DNA of 64,000 nt from NCBI RefSeq assembly GCF_049446155.1, contig NZ_JBMSEE010000003.1, positions 248,001 through 312,000 on the forward strand, read 5' to 3'. The translations under genes were made by a program, and so were the position numbers. How positions within the stretch are numbered: the first letter of the stretch is position 1; every line of letters begins with the position of its first letter. The notes below the pieces were generated by a model, which ran no database searches, was not told the origin of the DNA, and saw only the letters and a list, made by a program, of their open reading frames with translations. Below are positions 37,464 through 44,508 of the stretch, piece by piece. Source of the stretch: Rivibacter sp049446155. GTDB lineage: Bacteria > Pseudomonadota > Gammaproteobacteria > Burkholderiales > Burkholderiaceae_C.

Positions 37464-38531
37464 TCAGTCGAGCAAGGCGTGCGCGAACTCGCGCGCGCGG
37501 AACCGCTCCAGGTCGGCCAGCGACTCGCCGACGCCGATGAAGTAGACCGGCACCGCGCCTTGCGCACGCGTGCGCGACCACAGCGCGATCGCGGCCAGCA
37601 CGCCGCCCTTGGCGGTGCCGTCGAGCTTTGTGACGACCAGGCCGGTGAGGCCCAGCGCATCGTCAAAGGCCTTCACCTGCGCCAGCGCGTTCTGGCCGGT
37701 GTTGCCGTCGATCACCAGCAGCACCTCATGCGGCGCGCCGTCCATCGCCTTGCCGATCGTGCGCTGCACCTTCTTGAGCTCGTCCATCAGGTGCAGCTGC
37801 GTCGGCAACCGGCCGGCGGTGTCGGCGATCACGACCTCGCAGCCTCGAGCCTGGCCGGCCTTGACTGCATCGAAGCACACCGCCGCCGGGTCGCCGCCTT
37901 GCTGGCTGACGATCTCGATCTGGCCGGCCGCCGCCGCATCGGGACGCGCGTCGGCGCGCGTGGCCCATACCGCGAGCTGCTCGCGCGCGGCCGCGCGGAA
38001 GGTGTCGGCCGCGGCCAGCAGCACGCGGTGGCCGTCGTCGGCCAGGTGGCGAGTCAGCTTGCCGATCGTCGTCGTCTTGCCCGCGCCGTTGACGCCGGCG
38101 ACCATCATCACGGTCGGCTCGGCCGGGCCGACCACGAGTTCGCGCTCCAGCGGCTGAAGCAGCTCGGCGATCGCCTCGATCAGCAGCAGCCGCACCTGCG
38201 CCGGCTCGCTGGCCTTGGCGGCCTTGACGCGGCGCTTGAGGTCATCGAGCAGGTGCTGGGTCGCGGCGACGCCGGCATCGGCGGTCAGCAGCGCGGCTTC
38301 GAGTTCCTCGTAGAGCGCATCGTCGATGCGCGCGCCGGTGAAGACCTGGGTGATGCTGCCACCGGTGCGGCGCAGGCCCGTGCGCAGGCGGTCGAACCAG
38401 GAGGCCTGCGGTGCGGCGACGGGCGCCTGAGCAGGCGGGCTAACCGGCTGGGCCGGCGTCTCCATCGCCGGTGCGGGCACATCGGGCGCGACCGGTGCCG
38501 GTGGCGCCTTTTTCTTGAAGAAACTGAACAT
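37464..38531 (-). CDS. ftsY: Signal recognition particle receptor FtsY
   Basis: This 355-residue SRP receptor GTPase has a short Lys/Pro/Ala-rich N-terminal region (FSFFKKKAPP, about 1-55) instead of the long acidic A domain of E. coli. The NG domain follows, with GVNGAGKTTTIGKLT, DTAGRLPT, TKLDGTAKGG and the closing FRAREFAHALLD. ATG 38531 is not preceded by a Shine-Dalgarno sequence; a TATCCT hexamer lies 6 nt upstream. It is divergent from rsmD, 56 bp apart, as in E. coli. Confidence 0.97.
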   Translation of the reverse strand: MFSFFKKKAPPAPVAPDVPAPAMETPAQPVSPPAQAPVAAPQASWFDRLRTGLRRTGGSITQVFTGARIDDALYEELEAALLTADAGVAATQHLLDDLKRRVKAAKASEPAQVRLLLIEAIAELLQPLERELVVGPAEPTVMMVAGVNGAGKTTTIGKLTRHLADDGHRVLLAAADTFRAAAREQLAVWATRADARPDAAAAGQIEIVSQQGGDPAAVCFDAVKAGQARGCEVVIADTAGRLPTQLHLMDELKKVQRTIGKAMDGAPHEVLLVIDGNTGQNALAQVKAFDDALGLTGLVVTKLDGTAKGGVLAAIALWSRTRAQGAVPVYFIGVGESLADLERFRAREFAHALLD

Positions 38532-38537
38532 CCGCCG

Positions 38538-38543
38538 AGGATA
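38538..38543 (-). promoter_or_regulatory. -10-like hexamer before ftsY
   Basis: TATCCT (4 of 6) on the minus strand ends 6 nt before the ftsY ATG. It lies back to back with the rsmD hexamer in the 56-bp divergent spacer. The -35 region is not recognisable. Confidence 0.35.
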
Positions 38544-38575
38544 GCCCGTGCCGCCGGACGGCCCGAAGGCCCGGC

Positions 38576-38581
38576 GACAAT
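38576..38581 (+). promoter_or_regulatory. -10-like hexamer before rsmD
   Basis: GACAAT ends 6 nt before the rsmD ATG. No Shine-Dalgarno sequence is seen, so a leaderless start is likely. Confidence 0.45.
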
Positions 38582-38587
38582 CGCGCC

Positions 38588-39247
38588 ATGAGTTCCGCAT
38601 CGCGCCGCTCGGCGACATCATCTGCTTCGCGCCCGGCCGGCGCGCCGGGCCAGTTGCGCATCATCGGCGGCCAGTGGCGCCGGCTGCGCCTGCCGGTGCC
38701 CGATGCGCCGGGCCTGCGGCCGACGCCCGACCGCGTGCGCGAAACCCTGTTCAACTGGCTCGGCCAGGATCTCGACGGCTGGCGCGTGCTCGACGCCTTC
38801 GCCGGCAGCGGCGCCTTGGGCTTCGAGGCGGCATCGCGCGGTGCGGCCGAGGTCCTGCTGATCGAGCGCGACGCGCGGCTCGCACGCGGCCTGGAGCAGT
38901 CGCGCCAGCGCCTCAATGCGCAGGCCGCACGGGTGCTGGCCACCGACGCGCTCGGGTGGATGAGGCGCGCGCCGCCGGCGAGCTTCGAGCTCGTGCTGCT
39001 CGATCCGCCGTTCGGCGAAGGCCTGTTCGAGCCCGCGCTGGCCGCCGCCGCGCCGCTCGTGGTCGATGGCGGCTGGCTCTACCTGGAGGCGGACCGGGCC
39101 TTCGAGCCGGCGTCGTTCGACCCGCTGGGCCTGGCGCTGCATCGCCATCTGCGTGCCGGGGCCGTTCACGCTCACCTGCTGCGCCGCACGGCCGGCGCCT
39201 ACACTGCGGCCGACGCCGTCGTCCGATCCGAGGAGAGCGCGCCTTGA
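38588..39247 (+). CDS. rsmD: 16S rRNA (guanine-966-N2)-methyltransferase
   Basis: This 219-residue SAM-dependent enzyme methylates G966 of 16S rRNA. After a Ser/Ala-rich N-terminal extension (about 1-20) come LRIIGGQWRRLRL, RPTPDRVRETLFNWL, the SAM loop LDAFAGSGALGFEAASRG, and the catalytic LLDPPFGEG motif. It is divergent from ftsY, and coaD starts within 10 nt of its stop. The ftsY-rsmD-coaD-fdx order is a common proteobacterial arrangement. Confidence 0.96.
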   Translation: MSSASRRSATSSASRPAGAPGQLRIIGGQWRRLRLPVPDAPGLRPTPDRVRETLFNWLGQDLDGWRVLDAFAGSGALGFEAASRGAAEVLLIERDARLARGLEQSRQRLNAQAARVLATDALGWMRRAPPASFELVLLDPPFGEGLFEPALAAAAPLVVDGGWLYLEADRAFEPASFDPLGLALHRHLRAGAVHAHLLRRTAGAYTAADAVVRSEESAP

Positions 39248-39255
39248 CCGCCCGC

Positions 39256-39759
39256 ATGTCCCTGACCGCCGTCTACCCCGGAACCTTCGACCCGATGACG
39301 CTCGGGCACGAGGACCTGATGCGCCGCGCCAGCCGGCTGTTCGACCGGCTGATCCTCGCGGTCGCCGCCGGCCATCACAAGCGCACGCTGTTCACGATCG
39401 CCGAACGGCTGGAGATCGCGCAGGAGATCGCCGCGCCGCTGGGCAACGTGGAGGTGATCGCCTTTCGCGGCCTGCTGCGCGACTTCGTCGTCGAGCACAA
39501 GGGCAAGGTCGTCGTGCGCGGCCTGCGCGCGGTCAGCGACTTCGAGTACGAGTTCCAGATGGCCGGCATGAACCGGCAGCTGATGCCCGATGTCGAAACG
39601 GTGTTCCTCACGCCGAGCGACCAGTACCAGTTCGTCAGCGGCACCTTCGTGCGCGAGATTGCGATGCTGGGCGGCGACGTGTCGAAGTTCGTCGCGCCCT
39701 CGGTGCTGCGCCGCCTGCGCGAGCGCTATGCCAGCGCCACCGGGGCGCAGTCGGCATGA
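39256..39759 (+). CDS. coaD: Phosphopantetheine adenylyltransferase
   Basis: This 167-residue enzyme makes dephospho-CoA. Nucleotidyltransferase motifs are intact: YPGTFDPMTLGHEDL (the TxGH motif), VRGLRAVSDFEYEFQM, and VSGTFVREIA (the ISSTxxR equivalent). ATG 39256 is 8 nt after the rsmD stop; a TTG overlapping that stop would add four residues. Length is typical. Confidence 0.97.
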   Translation: MSLTAVYPGTFDPMTLGHEDLMRRASRLFDRLILAVAAGHHKRTLFTIAERLEIAQEIAAPLGNVEVIAFRGLLRDFVVEHKGKVVVRGLRAVSDFEYEFQMAGMNRQLMPDVETVFLTPSDQYQFVSGTFVREIAMLGGDVSKFVAPSVLRRLRERYASATGAQSA

Positions 39760-39784
39760 GGACGCAAGAGGAGATGCTGTCGCC

Positions 39785-40090
39785 ATGGCGCTGATGATCA
39801 CGGACGAGTGCATCAACTGCGACGTCTGCGAACCCGAGTGCCCCAACCAGGCGATCTCGCTGGGGCCGGAGATCTACGTGATCGATCCGGCCCGCTGCAC
39901 CGAGTGCGTGGGCCATTTCGACGAGCCGCAGTGCGTGCAGGTCTGCCCGGTCGCGTGCATCCCGATCAACCCGGCGCACGTCGAGACGAAGGATCAGCTC
40001 TGGGCGAAGTTCCGGCTGCTGACGGCGGCGTCCTCGAGCCCTCCTTCGAACGCTCCTTCGGACGCGCCTTCGACGCCCCCTGCGCCTTGA
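39785..40090 (+). CDS. YfhL-type 2[4Fe-4S] ferredoxin
   Basis: This 101-residue protein has two cluster-binding motifs, CINCDVCEPECP and CTECVGHFDEPQCVQVCP. The second carries the extended loop of the YfhL/Allochromatium type that lowers redox potential. After AHVETKDQLW the protein runs on for about 20 residues of Ser/Pro/Ala low complexity that is not part of the usual fold. GAGGAG lies 11 nt before ATG 39785. The 3' end overlaps the convergent DUF4124 gene by 125 bp, unusually long for this genome. Confidence 0.93.
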   Translation: MALMITDECINCDVCEPECPNQAISLGPEIYVIDPARCTECVGHFDEPQCVQVCPVACIPINPAHVETKDQLWAKFRLLTAASSSPPSNAPSDAPSTPPAP

Positions 40091-40433
40091 AGCCCTTGGG
40101 CTTGGGCAGCTTGGCGGCGGACCGCCAGGGCTGATCCGCCTCGGCGCGCGGCGTGCCGCCCAGAGAGGCCGCCGCTGGCGTTGGCCGGCGCTCGCTGGCC
40201 AGCCGCTCGCGTTCCAGTTCGTCGGCCAGCCGCTTGTCAGCGTCGATCGCGGCGCGCGACTGGCGACGCTGCTCGTCGCTGCGCGTGTCGGCAACCTCGA
40301 TCGCGCGCCCGTCGGCGCACGGGGTTTGCGAGTAGCTGCGGCCATCGGGGCCGCAGCGGTAGACCGTCTGCGCGTTCACGATACTGCCGAGTCCACACAG
40401 GGTCAGGTACAGCATCGCGACGCGCAGTGTCAT
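39966..40433 (-). CDS. DUF4124 exported protein
   Basis: This 155-residue protein has a signal peptide (MTLRVAMLYLTLCGLGSIVNA). The DUF4124 motif follows (TVYRCGPDGRSYSQTPCADG, two Cys), then a helical charged region and a basic Ser/Pro-rich tail. DUF4124 proteins are periplasmic and of unknown role. The ATG overlaps the pth stop (ATGA), so it is coupled to pth. The last 41 codons lie antisense to the 3' end of the ferredoxin gene; which of the two tails is ancestral cannot be told here. Confidence 0.82.
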   Translation of the reverse strand: MTLRVAMLYLTLCGLGSIVNAQTVYRCGPDGRSYSQTPCADGRAIEVADTRSDEQRRQSRAAIDADKRLADELERERLASERRPTPAAASLGGTPRAEADQPWRSAAKLPKPKGFKAQGASKARPKERSKEGSRTPPSAAGTSPRADPSSRRAPG

Positions 40434-41074
40434 GGTGAGGCCTTGTCCTCGTCGTTGGAACCGTTCGCGGGAGCCGACGGGCGCGGCGGCTTCGGCCGCG
40501 GCGGCTTGGTGGTGTGCAGCTGCTGCGTCGCGCGCGTCATGTCGCCGGACAGCAGCGCCGGTAAGGCCGTGAGCGAGCGCGCCAGCGCGGCTTCGATCGC
40601 CTCACGGTGCGCAGGACTCGGCTTGCCCAGCACATAGTTCGCGACCTCGGTCTTCACGCCGGGGTGGCCAATGCCGATGCGCAGGCGCCAGTAATCGGGA
40701 CTGCCGAGCTGGGCATGGATGTCGCGCAGGCCGTTGTGGCCGGCGTGGCCGCCGCCCTGCTTGAGCTTGAGCTCGCCGGGCGCCAGGTCGAGTTCGTCAT
40801 GCGCGACCAGCACCTCGTTCGGCGCGATCTTGAAGAAGCGCGCCAGCGACGCGACCGACTTGCCCGACAGGTTCATGTAGGTCTGCGGCTCGAGCAGCCA
40901 CAGCGGGCCTTCGGGCCGGTTCACGCGCGCGACGAGGCCGAAGTAGCTGCGCTCCGGGACGAGCGACACCTTGAGCTCGCGCGCGAGGTCGTCGATCCAC
41001 CAGAAGCCGGCGTTGTGGCGCGTGGCCTCGTACTCGGGGCCCGGATTGCCCAGGCCGACATAGAGACGAATCAT
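40430..41074 (-). CDS. pth: Peptidyl-tRNA hydrolase
   Basis: This 214-residue enzyme releases peptides from prematurely dropped peptidyl-tRNA. Motifs: GLGNPGPEYEATRHNAGF with N10 and catalytic H20, PQTYMNLSGKSV, and VAHDELDLAPGELKLKQGGGHAGHNGLRD. A C-terminal Lys/Pro-rich extension (about 190-214) is added to the usual fold. ATG 41074 has no Shine-Dalgarno sequence but a GATAAT hexamer 8 nt upstream. It lies downstream of rplY, as in many proteobacteria. Confidence 0.97.
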   Translation of the reverse strand: MIRLYVGLGNPGPEYEATRHNAGFWWIDDLARELKVSLVPERSYFGLVARVNRPEGPLWLLEPQTYMNLSGKSVASLARFFKIAPNEVLVAHDELDLAPGELKLKQGGGHAGHNGLRDIHAQLGSPDYWRLRIGIGHPGVKTEVANYVLGKPSPAHREAIEAALARSLTALPALLSGDMTRATQQLHTTKPPRPKPPRPSAPANGSNDEDKASP

Positions 41075-41082
41075 GGTGCGGG

Positions 41083-41088
41083 ATTATC
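41083..41088 (-). promoter_or_regulatory. -10-like hexamer before pth
   Basis: GATAAT (5 of 6 to TATAAT) on the minus strand ends 8 nt before the pth ATG, after the rplY terminator. Pth therefore probably has its own leaderless transcript. Confidence 0.5.
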
Positions 41089-41136
41089 GAAGCGGGTCCC
41101 GGGACGGCGCCCGCCCGGAAGGGGGAGCCCCTCAAC

Positions 41137-41162
41137 GAAACAGCCCCGCCGAGGCGGGGCTG
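41137..41162 (-). terminator. Intrinsic terminator after rplY
   Basis: A 10-bp perfect GC stem (41141-41150 with 41153-41162) is followed on the minus strand by TTTCGTT. It begins 25 nt after the rplY stop. The architecture (long stem, two-base gap) matches the terminator of the histone-like gene. Confidence 0.7.
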
Positions 41163-41187
41163 TCGATGCACGGGTGCAGGCGACGAA

Positions 41188-41817
41188 TTACTTCTTGCCC
41201 TTGCCCTTGGCCGGCGCCGGGGCAGGCGCCGCAGCGACGGCGACCTCGGCCGGCGCTTCCTCTTCCTGCACCACCACGGTGGCGATCACCGGGTTCTTCT
41301 TGCCATGCAGCACGACCTTGATGCCGGCGCCCAGCTTCAGGTCGTTGACGTGCAGCGACTGGCCCTTGGTCAGCTGCGACAGGTCGACCTCGAGGAACTC
41401 GGGCAGCTTCTCGGCCAGGCACTCGATCTCGAGCTCGTTGACCACGTGCGAGACCAGGGCCTTGTCCAGCTTGACGGCCGGCGAGTTCTCTTCGCCGCTG
41501 AAGTGCAGCGGCACCTTCTTGCGGATCTTGGTGGTGGCGTCGACGCGCTGGAAGTCCACGTGCAGCACGAGCTGCTTCCAGGGGTGGCGCTGCACGTCGC
41601 GCAGCAGGACCTTCTGGGTCTTGCCGTCGAGTTCCATGTCGAGGATCGACGAGTGGAAGGCTTCCTTCTTGAGCGCGTGGAACAGCGCGTTGTGATCGAG
41701 TTCGATCATCTGCGGCTCGCCTGCGCCGAACACGATGCCCGGCACCTTGCCGCCGTTGCGCAGGCGGCGGCTCGCTCCGGTCCCCTGCAGTTCGCGCTTG
41801 AAAGCGACGAAGTTCAT
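41188..41817 (-). CDS. rplY: Ribosomal protein L25/CTC family
   Basis: This 209-residue 5S rRNA-binding protein is of the long CTC type. The N-terminal L25 domain (about 1-95) contains GASRRLRNGGKVPGIVFG. The C-terminal TL5-like beta domain (about 96-185) is followed by an Ala/Pro/Lys tail. ATG 41817 has TTGGAGAACTG upstream; an open frame 21 codons longer is rejected. It follows prs in the same operon, after 84 nt that contain a small GCCGCG/CGCGGC hairpin (41868-41888). Confidence 0.96.
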   Translation of the reverse strand: MNFVAFKRELQGTGASRRLRNGGKVPGIVFGAGEPQMIELDHNALFHALKKEAFHSSILDMELDGKTQKVLLRDVQRHPWKQLVLHVDFQRVDATTKIRKKVPLHFSGEENSPAVKLDKALVSHVVNELEIECLAEKLPEFLEVDLSQLTKGQSLHVNDLKLGAGIKVVLHGKKNPVIATVVVQEEEAPAEVAVAAAPAPAPAKGKGKK

Positions 41818-41901
41818 GACAGTTCTCCAATGAGGAAGGTGCCCGCGACCAGGCACCCGTGGTGAATGCCGCGACGGCATGCCGCGGCCGTGAAACCCGG
41901 A

Positions 41902-42864
41902 TCAGAAGTTGTTGTTCTGCTCCGAGAAAAGCGAAGTGACCGACTCGCCGTCCGAGATGCGGCGGATGGTCTCCGCGAACAGGAAGGCCACCGAGAGCTG
42001 GCGGATCTTGCCGGTGCTCTTGGCGGCCGCGTTCAGCGGGATGGTGTTGGTGATCACGACCTCGTCGAGCGCCGAGCCCTTGATGCGCTCGATCGCCGGG
42101 CCCGAGAAGATCGGGTGCGTGCAGTAGGCGAACACGCTCTTTGCGCCGCGTTCCTTGAGCACTTCGGCCGCCTTCACCAGCGTGCCGGCGGTGTCGATCA
42201 TGTCGTCCATGATCACGCAGTTGCGGCCTTCGATCTCGCCGATGACGTGCATCACTTCCGAGACGTTGGCCACCGGGCGGCGCTTGTCGATGATCGCGAG
42301 ATCGCAGCCAAGCTGCTTGGCCAGCGCGCGGGCGCGCACGACGCCGCCGACGTCCGGCGAGACGACGATCAGGTTGTCGTAGTTCTTGCTCTTGAGGTCA
42401 GACAGCAGCACCGGCGAGGCGTAGATGTTGTCGACCGGGATGTCGAAGAAGCCCTGGATCTGGTCGGCGTGCAGGTCCATCGTCAGCACGCGCGCGACGC
42501 CGGTGGCCTCGAGCATGTTGGCCACCACCTTGGCCGAGATCGGCACGCGCGTCGAGCGCGGGCGGCGGTCCTGACGGGCGTATCCGAAGTAGGGAATCAC
42601 CGCGGTGATGCGCGCGGCGGAAGACCGCTTGAGCGCATCGACCATGATGAACAGCTCCATCAGGTTCTCGTTGGTCGGCGCGCAGGTCGGCTGCACAACG
42701 AAGCAGTCGCGCGCACGCACGTTCTGCTGGATCTCGACCGTGACCTCGCCGTCGGAGAAGCGGCCCACGTGGGCGCGCCCGAGCTCGATGCCGAGATGGG
42801 TCGCGATCTCCTGCGCAAGCGCCGGGTTCGCGTTGCCGGTGAAGAGGACTGTGTTCGCGAGCAT
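41902..42864 (-). CDS. prs: Ribose-phosphate pyrophosphokinase
   Basis: This 320-residue enzyme makes PRPP from ribose-5-phosphate and ATP. Landmarks: FSDGEVTVEI, PYFGYARQDRR, the catalytic flexible loop, DLHADQIQGFFDIPVDN, VVSPDVGGVVRARALA, and the PRPP loop VIMDDMIDTAGTL. ATG 42864 is chosen over an ATG 9 nt upstream because GGAG is 9 nt before it but directly abuts the other. It lies between tRNA-Gln and rplY, the conserved ispE-tRNA-prs-rplY-pth order. Confidence 0.97.
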   Translation of the reverse strand: MLANTVLFTGNANPALAQEIATHLGIELGRAHVGRFSDGEVTVEIQQNVRARDCFVVQPTCAPTNENLMELFIMVDALKRSSAARITAVIPYFGYARQDRRPRSTRVPISAKVVANMLEATGVARVLTMDLHADQIQGFFDIPVDNIYASPVLLSDLKSKNYDNLIVVSPDVGGVVRARALAKQLGCDLAIIDKRRPVANVSEVMHVIGEIEGRNCVIMDDMIDTAGTLVKAAEVLKERGAKSVFAYCTHPIFSGPAIERIKGSALDEVVITNTIPLNAAAKSTGKIRQLSVAFLFAETIRRISDGESVTSLFSEQNNNF

Positions 42865-42894
42865 GGTCGGCATCTCCGGGGAGCCAGCGAGAAC

Positions 42895-42922
42895 GACACG
42901 GCGCCCCTCGGGGCGCCGTGTC
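42895..42922 (-). other. 13-bp hairpin between tRNA-Gln and prs
   Basis: GACACGGCGCCCC (42895-42907) pairs with GGGGCGCCGTGTC (42910-42922), 13 bp without mismatch. It follows the tRNA 3' end by 14 nt. The downstream sequence GTTCTCGC is a poor U-tract. It may trim or attenuate the tRNA-prs transcript. Confidence 0.55.
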
Positions 42923-42936
42923 TTCAGCTGCAGGTT

Positions 42937-43013
42937 TGGCAGGGGAGGAAGGACTCGAACCCTCGCATGTCGGAATCAAAATCCGATGCCTTAACCAACT
43001 TGGCGACTCCCCT
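42937..43013 (-). tRNA. tRNA-Gln (anticodon TTG)
   Basis: This 77-nt tRNA has an acceptor stem AGGGGAG/CTCCCCT. The anticodon stem TCGGA/TCCGA encloses the loop TTTTGAT, so the anticodon is TTG. The T arm is GAGGG-TTCGAGT-CCTTC, discriminator G, and an encoded CCA. It lies between ispE and prs on the same strand and is probably processed from their transcript. Confidence 0.95.
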
Positions 43014-43091
43014 ACACGGGTCAGCGCTTGCGCGCTCACCAAAAAACTGTCGCCGGTCCTTCGTGACCTTCGCTGCCGCGGGACGGACGCT

Positions 43092-43970
43092 TCAGTCGCC
43101 TGCCCAGTCGGCGAGCGGATGCCGCTCGAGACCCCGGCACATGCGTCCCACCCAGCCCGCGGGAAGCTCGTCGGCTTCCAACATCGCGGCCCGCGGCGAT
43201 TCGCCCGCACCGACTTCCGCAAACACCGCGCTGCCCGAGCCCGACATCCGGCTTGCGCCGAAGCGGGCTTCCAGCAGCTTCAAGGCCTGACCGACTTCCG
43301 AGCTGTAGGCCATTGCTGGCAACTGCAAGTCATTGCGGCCAAACCCCGTGGGGTCTGCAAGAAAGTCCGAAAGTATAGCAGGCGCGCGCGCGCGCACCAA
43401 CTGCTCGGCCAATGCCGGACTCGTGAACACCGCCACGGTCGGGATCGCGACGGCCGGCTTGAGCACGGCCCACCAGCGCGGCGCGAACTCGATCGGTGTG
43501 AGCTTCTCCCCGACGCCCTCGACCCACGCGTTGCGCCCGCCGACGAAGAACGGCACGTCGGCGCCCAGCGTCGCGGCCAGCTCGGCCAGGCGGCTGCGCG
43601 GCCAACCCAGCCCCCACAGCCGGTTGAGCGCCAGCAGCGCGGTCGCGGCATCGGAGCTGCCGCCGCCCAGTCCCGCACCCCAGGGGACTCGCTTGTCGAT
43701 CGACAGGTCGGCGCCGAGCGTCGTGCCGCTGGCCGCTTGCAGCGCACGCGCGGCGCGCAGCGTCAGGTCGTCTGGCGGCAGCGCAAGGCCGAGATCGTGG
43801 CGCGCGAGACGGCCGTCGTCGCGGCGCTCGACGTGCAGCGTGTCGGCCCAGTCGATCAGCGCGAACACCGACTGCAGCAGGTGGTAGCCGTCGGCACGCT
43901 TGCCGACCACGTGCAGGAAGAGATTCAGCTTGGCCGGTGCCGGCAGGTCGGTGATCGAACGCAGAGCCAT
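43092..43970 (-). CDS. ispE: 4-diphosphocytidyl-2-C-methyl-D-erythritol kinase
   Basis: This 292-residue GHMP kinase acts in the MEP isoprenoid pathway. Motifs: PAPAKLNLFLHVVGKRADGYH near the start, the ATP loop PWGAGLGGGSSDAATAL, and the C-terminal RMSGSGSAVFAE. ATG 43970 gives the normal family start; no good Shine-Dalgarno sequence is seen, and it is 8 nt after the lolB stop, so reinitiation is likely. It is followed by tRNA-Gln. Confidence 0.96.
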   Translation of the reverse strand: MALRSITDLPAPAKLNLFLHVVGKRADGYHLLQSVFALIDWADTLHVERRDDGRLARHDLGLALPPDDLTLRAARALQAASGTTLGADLSIDKRVPWGAGLGGGSSDAATALLALNRLWGLGWPRSRLAELAATLGADVPFFVGGRNAWVEGVGEKLTPIEFAPRWWAVLKPAVAIPTVAVFTSPALAEQLVRARAPAILSDFLADPTGFGRNDLQLPAMAYSSEVGQALKLLEARFGASRMSGSGSAVFAEVGAGESPRAAMLEADELPAGWVGRMCRGLERHPLADWAGD

Positions 43971-43978
43971 CGGCGGGA

Positions 43979-44503
43979 TCAACGTGGGTCGAGTTGCACG
44001 CGAAGGTCCACGGCCGGCGCTGCAACGCGGCGCAGCGCGACGCGGCCTTCGGCCTGGCGGCCGAGATCGATCGACCAGCCCAGCTGCTCGAAGCCGCTCG
44101 CTGCGGCCTGGCTCGGCGCCTTGGGCCAGGGCCGGCCGCGCAGCCAGTCTGGCAACGCGGCCAGCGGCACGCGCTCGCCCAGGGCGCCTTCGGCCAGGCT
44201 GTCGAGGTCGCCGAAATGGCGCTCGCCCTCGCTGGTGATCAATCGCGCCGGCGCGCCGGGTGACCAGTGCGCCTGGGCGATCTGCAGCCCCAGCGGGTTG
44301 GTCAGCACGAGCCGGCCGCGCTCGCCGTCGCCCAACAGTTCGAAGGCCGCCGACATCGACTGCGGCGGCTGGCTGTCGATGCGCAGCGCGAGCCGGCCGT
44401 CGAGCCTCGCCAGCCCGAGGTCGGGAGCGCTCACCGTGGCGCAGGCCGCGAGAACAAGCGGCAGCAGCAGGGCCGCGAAGCGGGCACGCAGGGACGGGCG
44501 CAC
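43979..44503 (-). CDS. lolB: Outer-membrane lipoprotein LolB
   Basis: This 174-residue protein would insert lipoproteins into the outer membrane. A signal peptide ends in the lipobox LAAC (about residues 16-19), followed by a LolB-like beta domain with GRLALRIDSQPPQ, GRLVLTNPLGLQIAQA and LPDWLRGRPWP. The start is probably GTG 44503, 5 nt after the stop of the TPR gene. It is a little shorter than E. coli LolB (207). The order TPR-lolB-ispE is typical. Confidence 0.9.
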   Translation of the reverse strand: MRPSLRARFAALLLPLVLAACATVSAPDLGLARLDGRLALRIDSQPPQSMSAAFELLGDGERGRLVLTNPLGLQIAQAHWSPGAPARLITSEGERHFGDLDSLAEGALGERVPLAALPDWLRGRPWPKAPSQAAASGFEQLGWSIDLGRQAEGRVALRRVAAPAVDLRVQLDPR

Positions 44504-44508
44504 GAAAC

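Noticed and set aside
39774..39794. Six-codon upstream ORF (MLSPWR) before the ferredoxin, ending in TGATG
   Set aside because: Its ATG directly abuts the GAGGAG, too close for initiation; the same site serves ATG 39785 better.
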